Part shown: positions 41,615 through 47,796 of the stretch, in pieces
How positions within the stretch are numbered: position 1 is the stretch's first letter
Layout: each line of letters opens with the position of its first letter
DNA from: an uncultured Eubacteriales bacterium
Lineage (GTDB): Bacteria; Bacillota; Clostridia; Oscillospirales; CAG-272
Length of the DNA: 47,796 nt
NCBI GenBank assembly: GCA_900554225.1
Contig: USGH01000001.1
Span: 1 to 47,796 of the forward strand
Direction: 5' to 3'
Notes under the pieces: generated by a model
The model's database searches: none
Told to the model about the DNA's origin: nothing
Seen by the model: the letters and a program-made list of their open reading frames with translations, nothing else
Program-made: the position numbers and the translations under genes

Positions 41615-43078
41615 ATGATGGATAGCTCTCTGCTTCTGTATAATAGCTTAACGCATTCCCGCGACCCGTTTCGCACCCATACGCCCGGAGTCGTAAAAAT
41701 GTACACCTGCGGTCCGACCGTGTACCATTTCGCACACATCGGCAATCTCCGCACGTACATCATGGAGGATATTCTCGAACGGTACCTCCGTTATTCCGGC
41801 TATGACGTGACCCGCGCCATGAACATCACCGACGTTGGACATCTGTCGAGCGACGCGGATACCGGTGAGGATAAGATGCTCAAGGGCGCGCGCCGGGAGC
41901 ATAAGACCGTCATGGAGATCGCGAAATACTACACCGACGCGTTCTTCGCCGACTGTGATAAGCTCCACATCAAGCGTCCGGACATCGTTATGCCCGCCAC
42001 CTCCTGCATACCGGAATTTATCCATATGATCGAGGTGCTTCTCGAAAAGGGATACGCGTATCTCGCCGAGGGCAACGTCTATTTCGACACCTCCAGGCTC
42101 ACGGAATATTACGTGTTCAATAAGCACGACGCGGAGGATCTGGCTGTCGGTGTGCGCGAGGGCGTGGAGGAGGATCATGCCAAGCGGAACAAATGCGACT
42201 TTGTGCTCTGGTTCACAAAATCGAAATTTGAGGATCAGGAGCTGAAGTGGGACAGCCCATGGGGACTCGGATATCCCGGCTGGCACATCGAATGCTCCGC
42301 CATCAGCATCAAGAACCTTGGCGAATATCTTGACCTCCATTGCGGCGGCATCGACAACGCGTTCCCGCACCATACCAACGAAATCGCACAAAGCGAAGCG
42401 TATCTCGGTCATCCGTGGTGCCCGCAGTGGTTCCATGTCCTCCATCTCAACACCTCCTCCGGCAAAATGTCCAAGTCTACGGGCGAATTTCTCACCCTGT
42501 CGCTTCTGGAACAAAAGGGCTACGATCCCATGGTCTACCGTCTCTTCTGCCTCCAGTCCCATTACCGGAAGAATCTCGTGTTCTCCTATGAGGGACTAGA
42601 CAATACGGCTGCCAGCTACGAAAAGCTCATCGCACGGATCGCCGCGCTGGATCCGACCGATACAGCTCCCATCGATCAAGCGGTTTGGGACAAGCACCGG
42701 AATACCTTCCGCGAGGCAATGGACAACGATCTCAATACCTCTCTCGCCATCACCTCCGTGTACGACGTGCTGAAGGAAAAAACCAACGATGCGACCAAAC
42801 GCGCTCTGCTCGCCGATTTCGATCGCGTCCTTGCCCTTGGACTTCTGGAAGAAGCCGATGCAAAACGGAAGGCAGACGCGGAAAAATCCACCGCAGCCGA
42901 GAGCACACCCGACGTGGAGCCGGAGCTGGATGCAAAGATCCGCGCCATGATCGAGGAAAGAGCGGCGGCGAAGAAGGCAAAGGACTACGCACGCGCCGAC
43001 GAAATCCGCACGGAGCTGACGAATATGGGCGTGATCCTCAAGGATACGAAGGAAGGCACCACCTATACCCTTGCATAA
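41615..43078 (+). CDS. cysS: Cysteinyl-tRNA synthetase
   Basis: 487 residues, normal length. The HIGH-type motif HIGN is at 41-44 and KMSKS at 284-288. Zinc ligands are Cys32, Cys227, His252 and Glu256 (CGPTVY; ECSAI; HHTNE). A helical anticodon-binding C-terminus begins near residue 340, with a short Glu/Ala-rich insert about 420-440 (EKSTAAESTPDVEPELDA). It charges tRNA-Cys in the cytoplasm. AAAGGAA precedes the ATG at 41615. Placed in the cysteine T-box operon, as for many Firmicutes. Confidence 0.97.
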   Translation: MMDSSLLLYNSLTHSRDPFRTHTPGVVKMYTCGPTVYHFAHIGNLRTYIMEDILERYLRYSGYDVTRAMNITDVGHLSSDADTGEDKMLKGARREHKTVMEIAKYYTDAFFADCDKLHIKRPDIVMPATSCIPEFIHMIEVLLEKGYAYLAEGNVYFDTSRLTEYYVFNKHDAEDLAVGVREGVEEDHAKRNKCDFVLWFTKSKFEDQELKWDSPWGLGYPGWHIECSAISIKNLGEYLDLHCGGIDNAFPHHTNEIAQSEAYLGHPWCPQWFHVLHLNTSSGKMSKSTGEFLTLSLLEQKGYDPMVYRLFCLQSHYRKNLVFSYEGLDNTAASYEKLIARIAALDPTDTAPIDQAVWDKHRNTFREAMDNDLNTSLAITSVYDVLKEKTNDATKRALLADFDRVLALGLLEEADAKRKADAEKSTAAESTPDVEPELDAKIRAMIEERAAAKKAKDYARADEIRTELTNMGVILKDTKEGTTYTLA

Positions 43079-43135
43079 ATGCAGGAACGCTGTCCTATCC
43101 GGTATTTTGCCGGTGCAGCATTCCCCCATACATCA

Positions 43136-43188
43136 AAAAACGACCGATGGTTCGGGACAATTCTCTCCCGCGCCTATCGGTCATTTTT
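43136..43188 (+). terminator. Terminator of the cysE-CPBP-cysS operon
   Basis: GACCGAT (43142-43148) and ATCGGTC (43176-43182), with A-rich and T-rich edges. Confidence 0.85.
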
Positions 43189-43205
43189 GTTGTGATCTGG
43201 TATGC

Positions 43206-43379
43206 TTACTGTACGCTGCCGGTTATGATTTTCAAAAACTGCGCTGCTTTGCATTTACCGTATATATACGCAAACGCCGCTTTCCACTTCTGCTGGAACC
43301 CGATCCCGGAATCGTCTATGACGCAGAAAAACGCAAGCAGCAGAAGGATAGCAAAAAGAAATCTGAAAATGCGCCGCAT
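43206..43379 (-). CDS. Small membrane-associated protein, 57 residues
   Basis: A short gene supported by a strong GGGAGG site five bases before the ATG at 43379. The N-terminus is one hydrophobic helix (FRFLFAILLLLAFFCVI) after MRRI; the rest is amphipathic and basic (KWKAAFAYIYGKCKAA). No known family recognised. It could be a small membrane protein or a peptide with a signal sequence. It sits alone between the cysS terminator and the SDR gene; 43380-43589 upstream of it shows no further gene. Confidence 0.55.
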   Translation of the reverse strand: MRRIFRFLFAILLLLAFFCVIDDSGIGFQQKWKAAFAYIYGKCKAAQFLKIITGSVQ

Positions 43380-43589
43380 AAAAACCTCCCAATAAACCGT
43401 CGAAAACAATACACATAAAATCGAGGGGAAGGAAACAGGAAAACACCCCATGCAATCGTCCGCGGCAGCAGCGCACTCCCCCATCCGTCGCTTCAGACAT
43501 CCAGACATGCGTTTATATATGTCCATAAAAAAGTTCTTGCTAAGCTTCTTTCAAGAAGCGTCCCGTTCCCTTGTTCTCTCCGTTCTCCC

Positions 43590-44372
43590 TCAGAGCCGGC
43601 GCAGCATAAACCCGCCGTCCGCATCGAATACGGTGCCGGTGGAGTAGCGCATTGCACCGTTTGCCAGCGCGAGAACCATGGAGGCGACCTCCTCCGGCTG
43701 ACCAATGTGGCGGATCGGCAAAAGACCGTTTGCAATGAGGGCGTCGTATTTCGCTCGCACCACAGCGGTCATGTCCGTCGCAATGATGCCCGGGCGTACC
43801 TCGTAGACGTTCACACCATATTCTGCCATCCGATCCGCGTAGAGCTTCACCGCCATCGACAGCGCCGCCTTCGACATACAGTATTCCCCGCGGCTCACAC
43901 TCGATACCTCCGCCGAAATCGATGTGATGAACACAATCGCCCGCATCACGTCCGCCTGCTCCGGAACCGCTGCCATCCGCCGCGCCATCTCCTGTGTCAG
44001 GAAAAAGACGCTCCGGCAGTTGATTCCCATCACCCGGTCGTAGCTCTCCTCCGTCATCTCCAGAATGTCGTTGCGCTGCAAGGGTGCCACACCGGCATTG
44101 TTCACAAGCACCTCTACCGTGCCGAATCTGCCCCATGCCTCGTCCATCAGGCGCATCCGATCCTCCGACGACGAGATGTCGCATTGGCAGTAGAAGGATT
44201 CCGGCGAGAGGGAGGTCAGCTCACCGAGATATGCCGCAACCCGCTCATCGGATGCAGGCTTGGTTCCCGCCGCACAGACCGCGTAGCCATCCTTTGCCAA
44301 CGCCAGAGAGATCCCGCGACCGATCCCACGCGCCCCGCCGGTCACAATCGCACACCGTTTTCCGCCTATCAT
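43590..44372 (-). CDS. SDR family oxidoreductase
   Basis: 260 residues, classical short-chain dehydrogenase. The cofactor loop is TGGARGIG (11-18), then NNAG, catalytic Ser in FITSISAE, and Tyr-x-x-x-Lys as EYCMSK. The C-terminus GTVFDADGGFML matches the FabG-like family. It probably reduces or oxidises a hydroxyl/keto group using NAD(P). It is the last gene of a run with an OYE-type reductase and a 2-hydroxyacid dehydrogenase, 15 bases after the OYE stop. Confidence 0.9.
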   Translation of the reverse strand: MIGGKRCAIVTGGARGIGRGISLALAKDGYAVCAAGTKPASDERVAAYLGELTSLSPESFYCQCDISSSEDRMRLMDEAWGRFGTVEVLVNNAGVAPLQRNDILEMTEESYDRVMGINCRSVFFLTQEMARRMAAVPEQADVMRAIVFITSISAEVSSVSRGEYCMSKAALSMAVKLYADRMAEYGVNVYEVRPGIIATDMTAVVRAKYDALIANGLLPIRHIGQPEEVASMVLALANGAMRYSTGTVFDADGGFMLRRL

Positions 44373-44387
44373 TTCGTTTTCCTCCGT

Positions 44388-45695
44388 TTATTTCGCAAAT
44401 ACGCGCCGATATTGGTCGAGATACAGCTTGTCCCGTATCGGGCATCCGGTTGCCGCAAGCTGCCGCATGATCGCCGTGCATTTGGAACAGGTCATGCACA
44501 CCTTCTTCGGATCGAGCGCACCTTTTTCGAGAATGTCGCGCGCAAAATCCGGGTACGCAAACGCCATTCTGCCAAATCCGGCTGCGTCTGCCATTCCGGC
44601 GGAGACAGCTCCTGCCGCTGCATCTGCCGCATAGGTTCGCAGATAGCTGTAGCCTGTGCCGATCAGCGTGATTCCCGGGACCGTCTTCTTCATGTGCGCC
44701 GCCGCATCGATGAGTCTGCCCACGCCAACCATGCGCTCTTCCGGCGGTTCATAGCCACCGTTGTCATACGGACGATTCACGTGCGGGTTGATGTACGGCG
44801 AGCCGAGCGTCATGTCCACAAGCCGAATGCCGCCCGCATAGAGCTTTTGATACAGCCAGTCGCCCTCCGACCAGTCGATTTTCAGGTAGTCCGCATGGTC
44901 CGCACCAAATCCCCACGGGTACGGCAGGCAGTCGTATAAGCCAAGTCGGGATGCCAAAATAAAATCGTCGTTCGCCCAGACGGACGCTGCCGCCACGGAA
45001 TCGAGAAAGAGGCGCGCACGATTTTCCAGCGATCCGCCGTAACGACCCGGGCGGTTGTACGCCGAAAGCAGCTCACTGAAGAGATACTTGTGGCAGCACT
45101 TGATGTCCACGCCGTCAAATCCCGCCTCCCGTGCCAGCTTCGCCGCATAGCCGAACTTTTCCGGCAGCGTGTCGAGATATTCGTCCGTCACCACCGGGTA
45201 GTCCGGATCGACCATCATCTTCTCGTTCATAAGCGGATTGTGATACGAGATCACAGGTGCGGGAAGGTTGTGCGGACGCGAGAATCTGCCGGAATGGGTC
45301 AGCTGCAAAATCAGCGGCGTGCCGTTCGACAGTTTGTGCATCCGCTCTGCCAACGCCTTGAACGCGTCCAGTGTGCCGTCGTGCAGCCAGAGTTGGGACG
45401 AACTGGTCCGCCCTTCCTCCACTACCGCCGTCGCCTCAAGCCAGATCAGTCCCGCGCCACCCTCGGCAAAGCGTTCACAGCGGCGTATCGTCCATTCTCC
45501 CGGAGAGCCGTCTTCGTTGCCGTCAAAGCCCTCCATCGGATGGATCGTCAAACGGTTTTTGAGCTTCACGTGGGAGGTGCCGATCTGCTTCTCCGTGCCG
45601 AGTATCGACAAATCCGTACTGTGCGGCAGCGTAACACCGCAGCTTTGGGCGGCAGTGAGCAGCTCCGCCAGCGAATGATAGGTGAATTTCTGCAT
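44388..45695 (-). CDS. Old-yellow-enzyme-type NADH:flavin oxidoreductase with Fe-S cluster motif
   Basis: 435 residues. A TIM-barrel FMN domain (KNRLTIHPMEGFDG; ILQLTHSGRFSRPH; FDGVDIKCCHKYLFSELLS; NRPGRYGGS) is followed by the cluster-binding segment CMTCSKCTAIMR, with a fourth Cys in ATGCP. The family of 2,4-dienoyl-CoA reductase and BaiCD/BaiH continues into a NAD(P)-binding domain of about 250 residues, absent here; this shorter form is known in other members. It reduces activated C=C bonds. Eleven bases after the 2-hydroxyacid dehydrogenase gene. Confidence 0.88.
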   Translation of the reverse strand: MQKFTYHSLAELLTAAQSCGVTLPHSTDLSILGTEKQIGTSHVKLKNRLTIHPMEGFDGNEDGSPGEWTIRRCERFAEGGAGLIWLEATAVVEEGRTSSSQLWLHDGTLDAFKALAERMHKLSNGTPLILQLTHSGRFSRPHNLPAPVISYHNPLMNEKMMVDPDYPVVTDEYLDTLPEKFGYAAKLAREAGFDGVDIKCCHKYLFSELLSAYNRPGRYGGSLENRARLFLDSVAAASVWANDDFILASRLGLYDCLPYPWGFGADHADYLKIDWSEGDWLYQKLYAGGIRLVDMTLGSPYINPHVNRPYDNGGYEPPEERMVGVGRLIDAAAHMKKTVPGITLIGTGYSYLRTYAADAAAGAVSAGMADAAGFGRMAFAYPDFARDILEKGALDPKKVCMTCSKCTAIMRQLAATGCPIRDKLYLDQYRRVFAK

Positions 45696-45706
45696 TGTGC
45701 GCCTCC

Positions 45707-46720
45707 TTACGCCATCGTTTCGAGCATCTGCAAGGTGACGCCGTACTGTGTTTCCTCTCCGGCTGCAACATGGCGGTATTCGGAGAGCATATATTCGCCC
45801 ATCCGCCGCACCTCATTGCCGAGAGAGCCTGCGATGTGCGGTGTGAGATATACGTTGTCCAGCGTGTAGAGCGGGGAATCCTCCTTGGGCGGCTCCGGAT
45901 ACGTCACATCGAGAACTGCCGCACGGGAGGGATCTGCCTGCAATGCCGCGATCATGTCCGCTTCCACGATCTGCGCACCACGTCCGGTGTTGATAAACGT
46001 CGTGTTCGGCTTCATCCGGTCAAAGAGATGCGCGTCCAGCATACCGACCGTCTGCGGATTGTTCGCGAGATGGTTGGAGATCACGTCCGATTGTGCAAAC
46101 AGCTCCTCCAGGGTGCATTTTTCCACCCGCAGTGCCGCCGCCTTTTCATCGGACAAGAACGGATCGAATACGACCACCCGCACCCCGTCGAGATCCCGAT
46201 GGAGCCGTTCAATCACCATTTTGCCGATCATGCCCGCGCCGATGATGCCGACCGTGATGTCGTAGTTGCCGGGAAAATCCACATATACGTTCCGATTTGT
46301 CCAGATGTATCCGCTGCCGGGCTTGTGGAGCCGGTGGAAGAAGCCCTTTGTCGCTAAGACGATCTGGGCAAAGGTATATTCCGCGACCGGAACGCCGTTT
46401 GCCGCCCACGCGCTGTGTACCGCGATCCCGTTTTCCAAAAACGGACGGGCGAAATACTGTACGCTCCCCGCCGCATAGAATACCGCCTTGCAGGAGGGCA
46501 GATATTCCCGGATCTCCTCCGCGGACAAAGCGAGCATACCCCAGGTCGAGAATACGTATTCCACCGCCGCAAGCTCTTCTTTCACCGCGTCAAAGTCCGA
46601 TTTTACAAGACAGGTGCCGTCTGCGATAAAGTCGAGCTCCCTGCGCAGAGACGCCATCGTTTCCCCGTGGTATACGCGCGCGATCTGATGCCCGTCGCCG
46701 ATAAACGCTGCTTTTTTCAT
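45707..46720 (-). CDS. D-2-hydroxyacid dehydrogenase family protein
   Basis: 337 residues. The nucleotide-binding GIIGAGMIGK sits in the middle, followed by catalytic Arg in NTGRGAQIVE, Glu in PEPPKEDSP and His in PHIAGS. It reversibly reduces 2-ketoacids with NAD(P)H; the exact acid is unknown. The start is the ATG at 46720, seven bases after GGAG; a TTG two codons earlier would be too close to that site. Downstream neighbours are the OYE and SDR genes, upstream a truncated HemW. Confidence 0.9.
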   Translation of the reverse strand: MKKAAFIGDGHQIARVYHGETMASLRRELDFIADGTCLVKSDFDAVKEELAAVEYVFSTWGMLALSAEEIREYLPSCKAVFYAAGSVQYFARPFLENGIAVHSAWAANGVPVAEYTFAQIVLATKGFFHRLHKPGSGYIWTNRNVYVDFPGNYDITVGIIGAGMIGKMVIERLHRDLDGVRVVVFDPFLSDEKAAALRVEKCTLEELFAQSDVISNHLANNPQTVGMLDAHLFDRMKPNTTFINTGRGAQIVEADMIAALQADPSRAAVLDVTYPEPPKEDSPLYTLDNVYLTPHIAGSLGNEVRRMGEYMLSEYRHVAAGEETQYGVTLQMLETMA

Positions 46721-46732
46721 AGCCAAACTCCT

Positions 46733-47629
46733 TTAATTGCCAAACATGTATTTGCCGAAATCTTCAAATTCCAAAATGTCCGAGAGAATGTAGTTCGAAA
46801 CAAACATCCCGCGCGGCGTCAGCGCATACCGACCGTTTTTGTACGTCATGTAGCCGCCTTCCAGAAACCGCCGCACCTTTTGTCCGTATAATGCCGTGAA
46901 CGATGCGCCGAACCGTCTGGCAAATTCCCGCTCCTCCAGTCCCGCGTTCAGGCGGAAACGGAGCATGATGTACTCGCCGAGCCGTTCCCGCGGTTCCACC
47001 ACCTCGTTTTCTGCCGTGAGCCGTACCTTGGAGGCGGGATTTGTCACCCCGGCGATGTACCGCTCCAGATCGGGCGTGAAGGAGAACCGGCTGCCGTTGA
47101 AGAAGGAGTGCGCCGATACGCCGAAGCCGAGATATTCGTCGCAGTTCCAGTATTTCAGATTGTGGGCGCACATTCTGCCGGGACGGGCGAAATTGGAGAT
47201 CTCGTATTGGTAGTACCCGTTCTGCGCAAGAAACGCTACGGCACGCTCGTACATATCCGCTTCCGTATCCTCGTCCGGCAGGTACGGCGCGATCTTGTCG
47301 TATTCCCGATAGAAGCGCGTCCCCGGCTCGATCTTCAGGTCGTACAGGGAGATATGCTCCGGTCCGACACGCGTGATGAAGGTCAGCGTGTGGAACAGGG
47401 AGTCCATCGTCTGGTAAGGAATGCCGAACATCAGATCCGTGTTGATGTTGAGAAATCCGGCAGCGCGTGCCATCTGATAGCTGCGGACGAAATCGCGCCG
47501 GGTGTGCCGACGGGACAACGCCTTCAGTTCCGGATCGTTTTCAAAAAGCTGATAGTCAAAAAGCAAGGCGAGTTTCTGTTCGTTTATCGCGTCATTCGCA
47601 ATACCGCGTCTGTTTCCGCTTTTTTTCAC
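46733..47629 (-). CDS. HemW-like (coproporphyrinogen oxidase-related) protein lacking the radical SAM N-terminus
   Basis: 298 residues beginning with GTG at 47629 after GGAGG. From residue 31 it aligns with HemW: NDPELKALSRRHT, AGFLNINTDLMFGIPYQT, ISLYDLKIEPGTRF, YYQYEISNFARPG, AHNLKYWNCDEYLGFGVSAHS and the C-terminal winged domain. The first 100-120 residues of HemW, with CxxxCxxC and GGGTPS, are absent and replaced by about 25 Lys/Asn-rich residues. Without the cluster it cannot do radical SAM chemistry. HemW is thought to bind and insert heme; the remaining part could be a remnant or a shortened variant. It heads the oxidoreductase run. Confidence 0.8.
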   Translation of the reverse strand: MKKSGNRRGIANDAINEQKLALLFDYQLFENDPELKALSRRHTRRDFVRSYQMARAAGFLNINTDLMFGIPYQTMDSLFHTLTFITRVGPEHISLYDLKIEPGTRFYREYDKIAPYLPDEDTEADMYERAVAFLAQNGYYQYEISNFARPGRMCAHNLKYWNCDEYLGFGVSAHSFFNGSRFSFTPDLERYIAGVTNPASKVRLTAENEVVEPRERLGEYIMLRFRLNAGLEEREFARRFGASFTALYGQKVRRFLEGGYMTYKNGRYALTPRGMFVSNYILSDILEFEDFGKYMFGN

Positions 47630-47687
47630 TCTCTTTCCTCCTTCTGTTTGTTTATACGAGTCAAACGAAAAAGTGGCTACAAAAAAA

Positions 47688-47796
47688 TCAGATTTTTTTG
47701 TTATGCGTCACATCGTCAAGCCTCTGACGCGCGACAAGCTCCGCAAAAAAGCCGTTTTTTTCGATAAGCTCATCGTATTTGCCGTCTTCGATTATC
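47688..47796 (-). CDS. C-terminal end of an ABC exporter (ABCB type), partial
   Basis: The visible 35 codons read IIEDGKYDELIEKNGFFAEL, then VARQRLDD, ending in KKI and TGA at 47688-47690. This is the tail that follows the nucleotide-binding domain of fused ABC exporters (typically GTHDELLAxxGxYAxL). The bulk lies past the right edge. Its stop codon sits inside an 11-bp A/T inverted repeat. About 60 bases separate it from the truncated HemW gene. Confidence 0.85.
   Translation of the reverse strand, partial: IIEDGKYDELIEKNGFFAELVARQRLDDVTHNKKI

Noticed and set aside
43529..43562. Hairpin GCTTCTT/AAGAAGC after the SDR gene as a firm terminator
   Set aside because: The T-run is separated from the stem by about ten bases, so it is too weak to list.
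1..47796. CRISPR array, insertion sequence, prophage or integrase
   Set aside because: No regular spaced repeats, transposase or phage motifs are visible on either strand.

Overview
This window reads as chromosomal DNA of a fairly GC-rich, spore-forming Clostridia-type Firmicute, possibly Oscillospirales- or Christensenellales-like. The evidence is a cotJABC spore-coat cluster, a cysteine T-box leader, a yybP-ykoY-type leader before mntP, strong GGAGG ribosome binding sites, the ACT plus UPF0210 pair, lipoprotein solute-binding proteins, a glycyl radical enzyme with its activase, and an Fe-S old yellow enzyme. The placement is inference; there is no 16S gene. I see no transposase, integrase, phage gene or CRISPR array.

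Layout, left half. 1-4.7 kb holds the end of an acetyl-xylan-esterase-like protein, a YczE/DUF6198-type membrane protein, a possible small RNA, and an MBOAT acyltransferase with an SGNH partner. 5-7.3 kb has a TetR regulator with a methyltransferase, then a glycerophosphodiesterase. 7.4-11 kb has a Ca2+-type P-ATPase and the Mn exporter mntP behind a Mn2+ riboswitch. 11.2-12.7 kb has tRNA-Val(CAC) facing a cotJABC cluster whose cotJC has lost its 3' end. 12.9-15.2 kb is a comEC gene with one in-frame TGA. 15.2-16 kb is rnhA plus a DUF1294 gene. 16.2-18.8 kb is an SGNH esterase, TIM-barrel isomerase and DUF6807 operon that looks like carbohydrate processing. 19-24.2 kb has two paralogous orphan solute-binding lipoproteins on either side of the ACT/UPF0210 pair.

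Right half. 24.4-24.9 kb is a Val-Asp-Gly tRNA operon. 25-28.5 kb is a glycyl radical enzyme, activase and GNAT operon. 28.5-33 kb is polysaccharide deacetylase, mutY, trkH and trkA. 33.2-34.9 kb has two secreted proteins, one a CBM9-like protein with a sorting-signal-like C-terminus. 35.3-38 kb is the copper export pair. 38.2-39 kb is a histidine phosphatase. 39.3-43.1 kb is a cysteine-responsive operon: T-box, cysE, a CPBP protease and cysS. 43.2-43.4 kb has a 57-residue small gene. 43.6-47.6 kb is an SDR, OYE, 2-hydroxyacid dehydrogenase run behind an N-terminally truncated HemW, with the tail of an ABC exporter at the edge.

A recurring feature is the promoter form: a TTGACA-like -35, a 17-bp spacer, and a TATAAT or TATACT box preceded directly by TGG. 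I see it at about a dozen positions on both strands. Metal homeostasis (Mn, Cu, Ca), cysteine supply, carbohydrate scavenging and sporulation are the main themes. The strongest candidates for new biology are the unassigned glycyl radical operon, the truncated HemW/oxidoreductase run, the CBM9-like protein with a PQTFD tail, and the possible small RNA near 1.8 kb.
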